Below, one piece after another: positions 53,600 through 64,000 of a stretch of DNA of 64,000 nucleotides. The DNA comes from Emydura subglobosa (taxonomy: Eukaryota > Chordata > Testudines > Chelidae): positions 96,106,759 through 96,170,758 of the forward strand of contig ML679946.1 of assembly GCA_007922225.1 (NCBI GenBank). The letters run 5' to 3'. The notes below the pieces were generated by a model. It saw only the letters and a list, made by a program, of their open reading frames with translations, was not told the origin of the DNA and made no database searches. Position 1 is the first letter of the stretch; every line of letters begins with the position of its first letter. Made by a program: the position numbers and the translations under genes.

Positions 53600-56278
53600 T
53601 CCACTGTATTTCCATCCAGTAGCACTTTATTGGCACGACAAGCTATACAAGTGTTGCCAATGCGTAAGGAACAGAAGCCGCAGCTCTCTGTGAGCAGTAG
53701 ATATAGAACATCAAGCATGTGCCCAGAATAAAGCTTGACGGGTTTTTGCAGTTTTATCTCTTGTGAGCACTTGTCATTATTGTCTGTCCCTGAGTTGCGG
53801 GCAGGTCGTCTGGTGCAATGCCATCTCGGCTGCCGTTTCTTACTTTCAGGTTTATACACTATTTTTTTTCACTACTTTTTAATGAATAATCTTTTATCCT
53901 GGCTGATAATATAAGGAACCATGTTTCTCGGACTCCCTTGTGTTTTCGATATTGGACTGGAAAATGTCTCTCCATTTCAATTTCTTCCATCACGTTGGTC
54001 TCACAGTTAACCAGGGTCCAGCTCTAGCTAATGGACACTCCATCTGTATGTGGAAAAAGTCTGCCAAAGTTTTGTACATATCAGGGTGGAGGTGAGGTAG
54101 CCTGCTCATGTGCGCAGTGTGGCTTAAGTGCATCTATACATGCAAATTGGGTGCAGATAATGCATAGCTCCAACATGTACTTGTGATATATGTCTAACGG
54201 TGCAAACTAGTACATTTTAGGGAGACAATACATCCAGTGCAGCTACACAGTCTTGTAATCCCTGCATTTGTCTACAGCAGTAGCAGCAGCAACTCTGGTG
54301 GTATTTCAGACCCTGAAACGCAAGTATTCTGAACCTGAGACTGAAGTACTGATTCTCAGTTACTTCCTTTCTGCTTAACCTTTGCATTCCGCATATCCTG
54401 GGGCAATGCAGGGACCTGTCGATTTCCCAATGCAAGTCAGAGCAGCTTCAAGGCTGCTCTGATTTTTATGGCCCCTTAGGGGCCCTGGGAACCAAAGGAA
54501 TAGTGAGTACACTTCATCCACATCCTCTACAGTAGGAACTAACAACAGGGCCTACATAGAGTCCTTATACCAGCTCTACACCAGGTGATGAAACACTCTG
54601 CATTGAGAGTATTCTCGTAGAGAGTGGGAGAGGCTGTGTATAAGGTCCTTTTGTACTACCGGAGTGGCATAAAGATCTTTTGCATAACAGGGACTCAGGC
54701 CAACCAATATCTAACTTAACTATAAGCCAAGGTGTGAGAGAGTGAAGGTAATATGCTCCATAAGTGATATATGAGAGTGTGTGCAAAACATGTGTGAAAC
54801 ACTTGCGAGAGATGCACAGCTCTGTGGCTTGTGTGCTAAAAAGCATCTGTCTAAACGACCAGCAGCAGCACACATGGTTTAGTAAAGACCACACAACCAG
54901 CTAACAGGTCAGGTCAGTGTGTGGTTTACCACCTAACATATTTTTCTTCTTAATTTATTTACCATATGCAGCAAAGACAGTGTTGTAAGCAAGCAAGCAG
55001 TGCAATTCTCATGTGTGTGGTGCTTTGTGTGTCTATGTATACACCAGTAGTCTGAAGCTGTTTCCTGTTTGTGATTTTCTTAAGACTGTCACTATGAAAC
55101 TTTAGGCAGAGACTCACCAAAGAGACTGTTATTTTCTCCATAAACAAACCTACATCTCTTTTTATTTTCTTTCTTGATGCCTTGTTTTGTTGTTTACCCC
55201 AAGGCACAGGTTTCAATGTCATCATTAAAAACCTTCAGCCATACAATATTTACAGGTATCTTCGGGGTTCACTCTCCATAATGTCTGTTGTATAGCTGCT
55301 GCAAAGAATTGGAATTTTGAAATGTTTTGATGGAACAAAAGGAACACATTTTTCATAAGACATGTCCCTTTTTGTCCTCATGTCCTCATGGCTCAGGCTG
55401 GAGAGGAGAGCTAGTGACAGGCCTGAAGCCTGTTGGTGCAGCCACAAAGTAGGCAGGGCTGATTCAAAAAAAGAAGGCAAGAGCAAGCTGTCATTTTACT
55501 CCTTGTTTGCTTGTGTAATGGGACCCTGATCCTTGATTGGTGCCTTTGCGACCTTCCTAAGGGATGTACATATCCAACATTCCCTGCAAAGGGAACCAGA
55601 GAGAGGAACTGCTCTGTCCTGAAGAGTTTGTTAATTTTCACTGGGCTAATCTGGGTAGGAGTTTAAGGAGGAAGACGAAATAATTCGGGAGTCTCCTAGA
55701 AGACAGGAGGAAGTGAGCTGTCTCTTGTGCATCCCAATTCAAAATGGCCACAAAGCTGGTGTCTCTGAGATCCAGTCCTGAACAGAGAGCGTGAAGTACG
55801 TGGGAGAAAGACTGCAATCACCACTGAGGAATGTGCTTCTCCCTGTCCTCGCAACCTAGGGAGATTCCCAGACCAGGCCTAGCCATGGGGCCCAGGGAAC
55901 ATGGAATGACAGCTTTGTCCACACCTGGGAACTTGTTTTGCTTAAACTGGGGAGGCAACAGAATAGGAAAGCTACAAGACTGCGCCCTGACCAGGTGGTG
56001 TGGGAAAACCAAATGTCCCTTGCCAGAGGATGACACCTCTCTCCAGAGAGGTTTAGCGGAATTCTCTGACTGAAGTGAGCTTGTTGGATTTGGCAGAGGA
56101 CTCTCTCTCAGAAGCCAAGCTGAGGAAAGTCTTGCTTCACTTTTCTAGAAACTGATCAGAGCAGGAGGATCTTGGAGGCTAGTGACTTAAAAACAGCAGT
56201 CTCTTTTTCCCTGGCTATCTTCCCTGTGTTTTCTGGGGCCTGATGCTATGACCTGACTGCCCTGGCATGGTGGTACTA
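53600..56278. other. No recognised gene
   Basis: 54540-54900 has a repetitive texture but could not be assigned. Frames here (105 codons at 53542-53859, 109 at 54565-54894) contain low-complexity runs or no domains. Confidence 0.35.
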
Positions 56279-56653
56279 TGTAGCAGTGGACCAGGGTGCC
56301 CTGCAGTGTCCTGCTAACAATTTCTCCCTTCTTCAGAGCTCGCCCATTGCATTCCCACCAAACAAACAGTCTCCAGGCCCTTCTGGCCAGGCTTTTATTC
56401 ATTGTTCATTTTCCCAATACAGCAAACCAAAATTGAAAACAGTAGCATAGCCGTTACTTTGCTGTCCTCCAGAACTCGCTGCCAGGCCTCCTTCTGCCTC
56501 TGGCCATCTCAGAAACTTTCACATCCCCCTTCACTGCAGCTTCTTGCCCCTCGTGTAGTGGAACCACCTGATCCAACCCAGTGTGGCTCCTTCATAATCA
56601 GGGTGGGTTAGCCCTAGGCCCGCCAGCCCTGACGGGCACACCGCTCTGTTACA
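56279..56653 (-). mobile_element. Solo LTR
   Basis: On the minus strand it starts TGTAACAGAGCGG (56653 down), has AATAAAAGCC at 56399-56390 and ends CACTGCTACA at 56279. The TGTAACA/TGCTACA termini and internal polyadenylation signal fit a retroviral-type LTR of 375 bases. No target duplication is clear. Confidence 0.55.
56394..56399 (-). terminator. Polyadenylation signal of the LTR
   Basis: AATAAA on the minus strand within ATGAATAAAAGCCTGGCC, about 115 bases before the LTR 3' end. Confidence 0.5.
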
Positions 56654-57149
56654 CGCTACAGTGCCAATGCTAAACGATTCAGTCCATCTCCTGGTGATCT
56701 TCTACTAGTGTGGCTATTGGGGCTTGCCCAGCCTTAACTTAATGCTGCTTTCCTTGGTGGAAAGCGGGAGGCAGTGAGGCTGTCAGTGAGGCTTCCTTGA
56801 GGTGTGAATGGCTCCTTTTGCTCTGCTTCCCCCATGCCCACACAGCACATTCTGACCCACTGTTTTTCTGTGCAGTCTTCCAGCACCAACAGCCTGGCAT
56901 CCAATTCATCCATGATTATGAGTTGTTCAGGCAATAGATATATGGACCATTTGTGTTGCGATGCCCCTATGGACAGTCATGGAAATGTTTCCTACAACAA
57001 TTCTCTTCACACAAACGTATATTTGTTAATAAATAAAGGCGAGGCAGCAGCTGCTGCTTGCACCGTAGCTTCTGTTTGTCATCATGCAATTGGACAACGA
57101 GAGGTGACAATTCAGTGCAAAGGAATCCCATAGTTCCATTATAGTGTAG
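56654..57149. other. No recognised feature
   Basis: The 109-codon frame at 56804-57133 contains a low-complexity Ala run and no domain. Confidence 0.35.
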
Positions 57150-57395
57150 GTCTGGTTCTTATCATGCAGATGGTTAATTAACCATTGGAACAGCTTACCA
57201 AGGATCGTGCCGTATTCTCCTTCACTGGAATTTTTAAAATCAATGCTGGATGGTTTTCTAAAAGATCTGCTCAAGTTTTGAGAGTTATGAGTCATGAGAA
57301 TTAATTCAGGGAAGTCCTATGGCCTGTGCTGCAGAAGAGGTCAGATTAGATGATCACAATTGTCCCTTCTATCTTTATAATCTGTGTCGCTGAAG
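57150..57395 (+). mobile_element. CR1 3' end fragment
   Basis: ATTAACCATTGGAACAGCTT, then GCTGGATGGTTTTCTAAAAG, then GTCAGATTAGATGATCACAA and a terminal TAATCTGTG are the plus-strand CR1 3' end. Confidence 0.8.
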
Positions 57396-57834
57396 GTGCC
57401 GGACTGGAAAGCCCAGCAACCGTGTATTAATTTACTCCTTCACCACTGATTCAAAGTGCTTCTTACGCGAAATGCTGTCTCCTCTGAATATCTTGTTGAA
57501 CAAATAGGTTAGCAGAACTGTAGGGAACTTGTGGCTATCAATGTATTTCAAATGTAACTTGGCATCAAGGCAATTAAACAGTTATAACATGCAAATTTGT
57601 GCTTATAAAACATTTGCTTGTTCACCTTCCTGTTAGACAGGATAGATGGGTTAATTATTGCTGATGGTTAGTTATTACTTATTATTATTTGGCGTATGCA
57701 ATCTGCTCAAGCCAAGCCACAGTGGTCTCATTAGTGATGTTCAAGGCATGAAGACCGCCAGGAAGCTGAGACATTTTGCAGTCCTCAACAATTTAGTGAA
57801 TTATTGCCAGTGGAAGATGATAAAGCAGGGCACC
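57396..57834. other. No recognised feature
   Basis: AT-rich DNA without recognised repeats or genes, up to the LTR. Confidence 0.4.
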
Positions 57835-58270
57835 TGTGATGGGGTTGCTGGCCCCTTTAAGGAGAGACCAGGCCCAAGCTATCTGTGATAAGCTAATTTA
57901 AGAGGAATGAGCCCATCTAGCTAGTTAATTGAATAATGAGCACCTAGACCTGATAAAAGGCCATCAGGGCTCTGTTGTAGTGAGGTGATTACAGAGGAAG
58001 ATGCTCTCCTATGGGCAAGAAGGTCCCAGAGAGAACAAAGACCCCAAGGAAGAGGGACGTGCAACCTCTAAACCCAAGGAGAGAGACTTGAAAATAAAGT
58101 TTATTTATACTTTAAAAAATAGAACGCTGCAAGGGAGTTTGGTTTTACACCCTTTTGCACTGTCTGGTATTCTTAAGGAGCTCTGCAAAAAGGGAAACTG
58201 AAACAAGGAGTGCCTATAATGCCATCGTACATCAGCAGGAGGCGCCACAGGGCAGGAATGTTCTGGGACA
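57835..58270 (+). mobile_element. Solo LTR with 5-bp target duplication
   Basis: Starts TGTGATGGGG and ends TTCTGGGACA. Flanking pentamers GCACC (57830-57834) and GCATC (58271-58275) differ by one transition. A TATA-like TGATAAAAGG lies at 57951-57960 and AATAAA at 58093-58098, 140 bases apart. 436 bases, with no attached coding region. Confidence 0.65.
58093..58098 (+). terminator. Polyadenylation signal of the LTR
   Basis: AATAAA in TTGAAAATAAAGTTTATT, downstream of the TATA-like box at 57951-57960. Confidence 0.55.
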
Positions 58271-58575
58271 GCATCATAACACTGCACTGGCGGGAGTATT
58301 AGAAAGTAAATGTATATCCTGTAATAAGTAAATACGTGCCCCATGCATTGGAGCATTTCTGAAATCTGTACTTGGTTTGGACTTACTCTGGCTTCAAGAG
58401 GAGTTTTTGTTAAAGCAAGGACATCAGGACTGTCTACTATGCACTTCTGCTAGAGGTTGGATGGCTACGACTCTATTGCCCTCATTCTCAACCTCAATGT
58501 GCAGTCATAGTTTCCACAAAGCCATAAACTTTTCCATCCTGGGCACACCCCAGTCCTTGGATCATTGGTGTCTCT

Positions 58576-59896
58576 ATCATAGAATCATAGAGTTGGAAGA
58601 GACCTCAGGAGGTCATCTAGTCCAACCCCCTGCTCAAAGCAGGACTAACCTCAGTTAAATAATCCCAGCGAGGGTTTTGTCAAGCCACAGCTTAAAAACC
58701 TCTAAAGATGGAGATTCCACCACCTCCCTAGGTAACCCATTCCAGTGTTTCACCACCCTCCTAGTGAAAATGTTTTTCCTAATGTCCAACCTAGACCTCC
58801 CCCCCTGCAACTTGAGACCATTGTTCCTTGTTCTGTCGTCTGCCACCACTGAGAACAGCCTAGCTCCATCCTCCCTGGAACCCCCTTTCAGGTAGTTGAA
58901 GGCTGCTATCAAATCCCCCCTCATTATTCTCTTCTGCAGGCTAAACAAGCCTAGTTCCCTCAGCCCCTCCTCATACGTCTTGTGCTCCATCCCCCTAATC
59001 ATTTTTGTTGCCCTCCACTGGACTCTCTCCAACTTCTGCACATCCTTTTTGTAGTGGAGGTCCCAAAACTGGACACAATACTCCAAATGCGGCCTCACCA
59101 ATGCCGAATAGAGGGGAATAATCACTTCCCTTGATCTGTTGGCAATGCTCCTACTAATGCAGCCCAATATGCTATTAGCCTTCTTGGCAACCAGGGCACA
59201 CTGCTGACTCATATCCACCTTTTTATCCACTGTTTCCCCCAGGTCCTTTTCTGCATAACTGCTGCCTAGCTCGTCGGTCCCCAGTCTGTAGCTGTGCATC
59301 GGATTCTTCTGTCCTAAGTACAGAACTCTGTACTTGTCCTTGTTGAATCTCATCAGATTTCTTTTGGCCCAATCCTCCACTTTGTTTAGGTCCTTCTGTA
59401 TCCTATCCCTACCTTCCAGGGTATCTATCACTCCCCCCATCTTAGTGTCATCTGCAAACTTGCTGAGGGTGCAATCTACCCCATCTTCCAGATCATTAAT
59501 GAAGATGTTGAACAAAACCGACCCCAGGACCGATCCCTGGGGCACTCCACTTGTGACCAGCTGCCAGCTAGACATGGAGCCATTGATCACTACTCGTTGA
59601 GCCATATGCTCTAGCCAGTTCTCGATCCATTTCATAGTCCATTCATCCATCCCATACTTTTTTAACTTGCTGATAAGAATACTGTGAGAGACCGTATCAA
59701 AAGCTTTGCTAAAGTCAAGGTATATCACGTCCAGCGCTTTCCCCATATCCACAGAGCCAGTCACCTCTTCATAGAAAGCAATCAGGTTGGTCAGGCATGA
59801 CTTTCCCTTTGTGAATCCATGTTGACTGTTCCTGATCATCTTCCTCTCTTCCAAGTGCCTTAAAATGGATTTCTTGATTTGGTCTATAGTGAACAA
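58576..59896 (-). mobile_element. CR1 LINE, 5' truncated, best preserved copy
   Basis: The plus strand starts ATCATAGAATCATAGAGTTG, the complement of the CR1 3' terminus, and runs through a complete C-terminal polymerase to a 5' truncation near 59896. It is the only CR1 here whose reverse transcriptase frame is unbroken over its whole length, implying the most recent insertion among the recognised CR1 copies. Confidence 0.9.
58655..59896 (-). CDS. CR1 reverse transcriptase, C-terminal 413 codons, open
   Basis: In order: SQHGFTKGKSCLTNLIAFYE, motif A DVIYLDFSKAFDTVSH with its catalytic Asp, motif B SGVPQGSVLGSVLFNIF, motif [10 protein letters not shown] with the two catalytic Asp residues, then the thumb and C-terminal domain ending [17 protein letters not shown]. 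The three polymerase motifs look intact. The endonuclease and the finger region before SQHGF are missing because of 5' truncation, so the copy cannot move by itself. The Met at 59896 is an accidental first codon; no promoter is expected. It aligns along its length with the broken frame at 6136-7039. Confidence 0.9.
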   Translation of the reverse strand: MFTIDQIKKSILRHLEERKMIRNSQHGFTKGKSCLTNLIAFYEEVTGSVDMGKALDVIYLDFSKAFDTVSHSILISKLKKYGMDEWTMKWIENWLEHMAQRVVINGSMSSWQLVTSGVPQGSVLGSVLFNIFINDLEDGVDCTLSKFADDTKMGGVIDTLEGRDRIQKDLNKVEDWAKRNLMRFNKDKYRVLYLGQKNPMHSYRLGTDELGSSYAEKDLGETVDKKVDMSQQCALVAKKANSILGCISRSIANRSREVIIPLYSALVRPHLEYCVQFWDLHYKKDVQKLERVQWRATKMIRGMEHKTYEEGLRELGLFSLQKRIMRGDLIAAFNYLKGGSREDGARLFSVVADDRTRNNGLKLQGGRSRLDIRKNIFTRRVVKHWNGLPREVVESPSLEVFKLWLDKTLAGII

Positions 59897-59957
59897 TAAA
59901 TTCTACTGCCAGAAAACCTCCTTATAACGACAGCTTTGCTATAACAGGAGGGGTACT

Positions 59958-60508
59958 ACGGTCTTGTCTACACTAGTCAGGATTTGCCGGTAGCTATACC
60001 AGCAAGCCTCCTAATGGAGAACTCCTTTTATCAGTGTCCATGTAGTTATACTAGAAAAGGCCATGTAGTATAGACTAGCCTGGAATAAGGAGAAATAACA
60101 CACATGGATTTAAACAGGATTAGCTATTCTGGACTAGCTCTATGTCTAAAACACTAGACAAGCCCTTAGAAGGGAGCAGTTGTTGCAAGATCAACCTGAT
60201 CCTTGTGTGTGTCTAATGCAAAATATAGCATCACCAGGATTTTCTCTCCCATTATTAAATAATGGCAGATTTTCTTTCTATTCCCCTTCTCTACAGAAGA
60301 GAGGAGGAGGGATTGATGATAATCCCCTTTGAATGCGGCATTTGCAAAATAGAAGTTGAGTAATAACTGCTACTTGCCAAGGGGATTAGCACAATGTGGA
60401 ATAAAACTGCTCTGTGAAAAGTGTGGGAATCTACAAAAATGCACTGAAGAAATACTTTAGTTAACTTGGATTAACTTTCTTGAGTGTTCCTGTGTAGACA
60501 AGCCCTTA
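59958..60508. mobile_element. MITE with GTCTACAC-type inverted ends
   Basis: Left end GGTCTTGTCTACACTAGTC and right end (minus strand) AAGGGCTTGTCTACACAGGA share CTTGTCTACAC in inverted orientation. No coding capacity over about 550 bases. The interior has the word TAGTATAGACTAGCC, perhaps the end of a second element. Confidence 0.6.
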
Positions 60509-60896
60509 CCACACTTTGCTAGAGATACTCTACACATAGACTGGAACCAAAATAATAAAAGGTGTGATTTAAAACTGATTTGATTATTTCAGTGCAACTC
60601 TTTCTGTGGTCACTCTTATTGCAGAATAAAGTGGCTAAAATCCATTTGTTTGAAGTCAGTTACAGACTTTAAGGGCTTTAAACTGTTGGAAACCTATGTG
60701 CGGACACTCAAATGAATATGAATCTGGTTTATATTAATTTAGCTTCACTTGATTAAGATCAGGTCTAACATAACCAGATTAGACCCTTCTTAAACCAAAA
60801 TAAGGAAAGTTGCTCTAGTTTAATTAAATGTGTGAATTTAAACCAGGGCAACCCTCTGTGTGGACTCTCCTGTTTCAGTTTAGCTTAAGTCAGTTA

Positions 60897-61198
60897 GGGC
60901 TTGTCTACACAGGAAAACTATACTGTATAAACTAAGGTGTAAATTTAAATTGTGGTAGTTATACTGGTATGCCCTGGTATTACTGGTATAACTCCTTATT
61001 CTGGTATGAGTGTCTTTTTTTTAGTTTAGTTTATGTCATTTTGGAAGAGGTTTAAGATGAATCAAAAACCCACTTGTATTCCAGAATAAGAGTATCTACA
61101 TGGGAAGTTGTCCTTGTATAACTATAGTAGTTTAATTATACCAGTATAATTATAGTCATACCAGTGCAACTTGCAAAACTTTCCCATGTAGACAAGGT
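60897..61198. mobile_element. MITE with GTCTACAC-type inverted ends
   Basis: Left end GGGCTTGTCTACACAGGAAA and right end (minus strand) ACCTTGTCTACATGGGAAAG match at 16 of 20 positions. About 300 bases and AT-rich, with many TACCAGTATAA-type internal repeats. A third similar end, GGTTTGTCTACACAGGGTTT, lies at 61313-61332. Confidence 0.75.
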
Positions 61199-61924
61199 TT
61201 GAAGCTCTACCACAATAAGCGAGCCTTAAAATGAAATAAGAGCAGCTACAGTGGACTCTGTACCGGTTTAAATAAATTGGTACTAGTTTGTATGTAGAAA
61301 ATGCCTAGGAGGGTTTGTCTACACAGGGTTTTGCATCACTGACTTAACCGGCACAAGATGCGTGTATAGATGGTCTAGCCAAATTGACTTTAAGCACTAT
61401 TACTCTAAAATAAGAATTAGAAGTATAAATAAAAATGAGAAGACCAGGCTGCTCCCTGGCAACATTTACAGAAGGGCTGTTCTGACTTACACACAGATGG
61501 CCATAGCTCTGTTTGTTAGATGGGGATTGTTCCAGTTATGATCTCATCCCTCAGCAACACACCCTGCTCTGGAGGATGGGGAGTGCAATGTGGGAGGGGT
61601 GTAAGAGTTACTCCAACAATTCCTTGGCAGGGACATCCCTGGGGCTTGGATCCACCGGCTTTGTAGTCACTTTGTGCAGTCAGAGCAGGGCTGAAGACCT
61701 ATCCCCTTGTCTTTTATCTATCTGTGAATAGCCTTGAACTCTCCTGGTGCTGTACATATAGTACAACAGTGCTGCCTCACTACTGAACTGCATGTTTTGC
61801 AGATTTCCTGATCAAACATCAGACTTCGCAAGTTCCATATTTTAACACTTTATTATTCAAATTGAATACAGCATTTTGTGCCAGACTCCTTACATCTTCC
61901 TGTTCCTTCATACAGTGTGTAACC
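61199..61924. other. MITE end fragment and unassigned DNA
   Basis: 61313-61332 carries another GTCTACAC-type end without a visible partner. The remainder has no recognised content. Confidence 0.4.
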
Positions 61925-62250
61925 AGCCTATATAGGTCATTACTGCCAGAGGTCTCAGAGCCTGAGGGTCCAGATACTTTCATGGCTTTTATCATCTATA
62001 GTTAGACAGGGCAAATAGCCTATCAACCCTCATGCTTCAAGTCATCTGATCACCGTAGGAGGCAGGAAGGAATTCTTGAGCACATGTACAGTTCTGCACA
62101 GTTTACAGGTGTCTTCTGGTTTAGTTTGGGGGCTGTTTGTTTGTCCTGTCTTTCTCTGAAATGTTTTGAATGGGCCAATTCAGGAGGCAGAATACTGGGC
62201 TTAATGGACCATGGTGTATTTGGGGTCAGTGAATCCTATGTTCCTATGCA
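61925..62250 (+). mobile_element. CR1 3' end fragment
   Basis: GTAGGAGGCAGGAAGGAATT, then CTTAATGGACCATGGTGTA and the terminal TCCTATGTTCCTATGCA are the plus-strand CR1 3' UTR and terminus. Confidence 0.75.
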
Positions 62251-63089
62251 TCCACACCTGCCAACTGTTCTCTTTATTGTTCAAAATACTCATCACTAGA
62301 CAGAAGGGAAAGGGGAGTGTCTAGTTTTATGTCTGTCAAAGCTGCCCAATTCCCAGAAAGATTCTACTCACATGAGCAGAAAATCCAGGAGCAAAACCCA
62401 CAAGTTGGCTTCTCATGCTTGAAGTAATGGGCGGGTATAACAGATCGTGATCTGTTTTAATACAGAGGCAAGAAAAGACCTAATGCTGCAGACGAAGATA
62501 ACAAGAAGGCCAGGTACTGCTGGGAACATTGATTATATAGACATGAGAGTGAGGTACTGTATGAGACATGCCAGGGGAAATGTTCATTCTTCCTAAAGAG
62601 AACAAAATTTAATTGCAGAGACAAAGTGACCTTTCAGCTACCTGTGCAGTTAAATACCTGCTTCCCTCCCTAAACCTTTCCTGGCAGCTGTCCCCTTCTG
62701 AATCTGGACACAACTTAAAGACTTGCATGATTTTAGCTAGTCCACCACTGTTACTAAGCCCCACGAAGCTCTTTGAATAACCAGTTCTGACTTCCCTGCA
62801 GCCATTCCTTCCTGGTATAATGGCACTAGCTCCAAGTCTGAACAGTAATGCTAATTAAGGCACTTGCAGTGTAACTGATTTTGCACATAAAGTTCACAGA
62901 ACGAAATGGGCTTAACACATCCACGCCCTAGTTAACTCCAGTCTCAGTTTCTGTACCCTCCCTGATTCCTACAATACTCTCTTCCAGTCCTCCCGGAGTG
63001 CAGCTGCCACAGTTAATTTCCTCACCCACCACTGAACCATTGTTTGGTGAAAGTCTGGGAGATTCGAACCATAGTGAGATTCTATGAGA
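62251..63089. other. No recognised feature
   Basis: Unassigned DNA without convincing repeats or frames. Confidence 0.4.
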
Positions 63090-63352
63090 AGACGATCAGT
63101 CCAGTGGTTATGGGGCTAGCACGGGACTTGGGGAAGCCTGGTTCAGTTCTGTGCTCTACTACAGACTTCCTGTGTGGTCATGGGCAAATAGTTTAGCCTC
63201 TCTGTGCTGCAGTTCCCCCTTGGTAAAATGGGGTTAATAGCATTATGCTACCTCACAGGGGTGAGGTGAGGATAAATACAGCAAAATGTTGTGAAACACT
63301 CAGATGCTATGGTGATGGGGGCCATATAAGAACCTTAGATAGATAAATAGCC
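63090..63352 (+). mobile_element. MIR-like SINE, nearly full length
   Basis: tRNA-like head TCAGTCCAGTGGTTATGGGG with a B-box-like GGTTCAGTTCTG, MIR core GTGTGGTCATGGGCAAATAG, then GGTGAGGATAAATACAGC and the tail TATGGTGATGGGGGCCATAT. It is the most complete MIR-like copy in the window. Confidence 0.85.
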
Positions 63353-63824
63353 TCTACACTCTAAGACATTCAGCACAGAAGCCACAGGAGAGAAGGAGCT
63401 AAGATGGCTTCAAGCCACCTTTGTGCCTACCCAAAACTGGGCTGCTCCAAAGGTTGGAGGCAATGCTTAAAGTGGTCTGAAAAAAGTGTGTAAGGGACTC
63501 ACGCTTTTGTTATTTTATTTCCTGGGTCAGCGACCCACTGCCACATGGTGCACTTTAAGCACCGGCTGGGGAGGTCCCCGGCATAACCTAGACAGCCTGT
63601 GTGAGTTACAGCAGCATCACCAGGCTGCGATAGACACCGGGCATCATGGCCCAAAATCTCCACAATGCTGAGGCCCTGCCTCAGTCCATGCACGGCCCTA
63701 CACCAGGGCTTTGGGAAGGGTCCTCAGGAGGCAGCCTCATGGCTGTCCTCACCATTCCTGTGCTGGGGAAATCTTGCCCCAGACTGATAAAGGGCTATTT
63801 GCAACTCCTGATCTTTTACAGAGC
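63353..63824. other. No recognised feature
   Basis: Unassigned DNA. The small frames on both strands at 63486-63828 show no domains. Confidence 0.35.
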
Positions 63825-63960
63825 ATAAACGGGCCAGAGGGAACTCCCTCTTCACTGGCTCTCCCTTGCCTGCCGTGTAAAGCTTAAATTTCTCATCCCT
63901 GCACCAATCCACCCTGTGTTACCTTAGGAACCAAGATCCAAGATGCATCCCATCATCCTC
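63825..63960 (+). mobile_element. L2-like LINE C-terminal fragment, near window end
   Basis: In one plus-strand frame 63844-63925 reads PLHWLSLACRVKLKFLI and then PAPIHPVLP, the L2-type LHWL..V.YRVKFK pattern. It may continue beyond the window. Confidence 0.5.
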
Positions 63961-64000
63961 TACTTCACTCTGCCCAAGATGGTCACCTCCTGCCATGTTT

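Noticed and set aside
53542..53859. 105-codon minus-strand frame
   Set aside because: Includes the translation of the GT microsatellite (a His-Thr run) and no domain.
63090..63150. A genuine tRNA gene
   Set aside because: The head is followed directly by the MIR core and tail, so it is a SINE.

Overview
The window reads as non-coding vertebrate nuclear DNA, most probably from a turtle or another non-avian sauropsid. I found no exon of a host gene, no genuine tRNA or rRNA gene, and no bacterial-style operon. The lineage call is an inference from repeat content. CR1 LINEs are the commonest recognisable element, in several subfamilies and both orientations. They are accompanied by MIR-like SINEs, L2-like LINE tails, PIF/Harbinger DNA transposons, short terminal-inverted-repeat elements (MITEs), a Ty3/Gypsy chromovirus, several solo LTRs, a Penelope-like element with a GIY-YIG domain, and an R2-clade LINE fragment.

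Layout. 1-735 is a GC-rich LTR-like block with a minus-strand TATA box. 839-2803 is a PIF/Harbinger element with convergent Myb/SANT and transposase relics between matching inverted repeats. 5197-8605 is an old minus-strand CR1 split by a younger CR1 (6061-7040) flanked by a 5-bp target duplication. 9412-10233 is an LTR split by another CR1. 15781-17773 is the 3' part of an R2-type retrotransposon with an uninterrupted 402-codon frame that ends in the CCHC knuckle and restriction-like endonuclease. 18230-19226 is an LTR. 21043-23531 is an internally deleted Gypsy chromovirus. 25170-26395 is a Penelope-like element whose 3' end carries a degenerate hammerhead-ribozyme-like motif. 28952-30750 holds two LTRs, one of them inside a CR1. 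30840-34640 is a composite of inverted tRNA-like arms interrupted by a CR1 and by a long insertion with a 43-bp tandem repeat. 36666-37741 is a long LTR. From 37742 to 57000 the DNA is mostly unique and AT-rich, with scattered MITEs, LTRs and CR1 tails. 58576-59896 is the best preserved CR1, with a 413-codon open reverse transcriptase. 59958-61200 is a cluster of MITEs, and the window ends in CR1, MIR and L2-like pieces.

Nothing here works together as a host pathway. The content is a record of layered insertions that can be ordered by nesting. The most unusual items are the open R2 C-terminal frame outside any visible 28S rDNA context, the Penelope/GIY-YIG/hammerhead-like arrangement, the two-gene Harbinger with a preserved splice donor, and the tRNA-like inverted arms with the 43-bp array. 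Family assignments rest on motif recognition by eye, without any database search.
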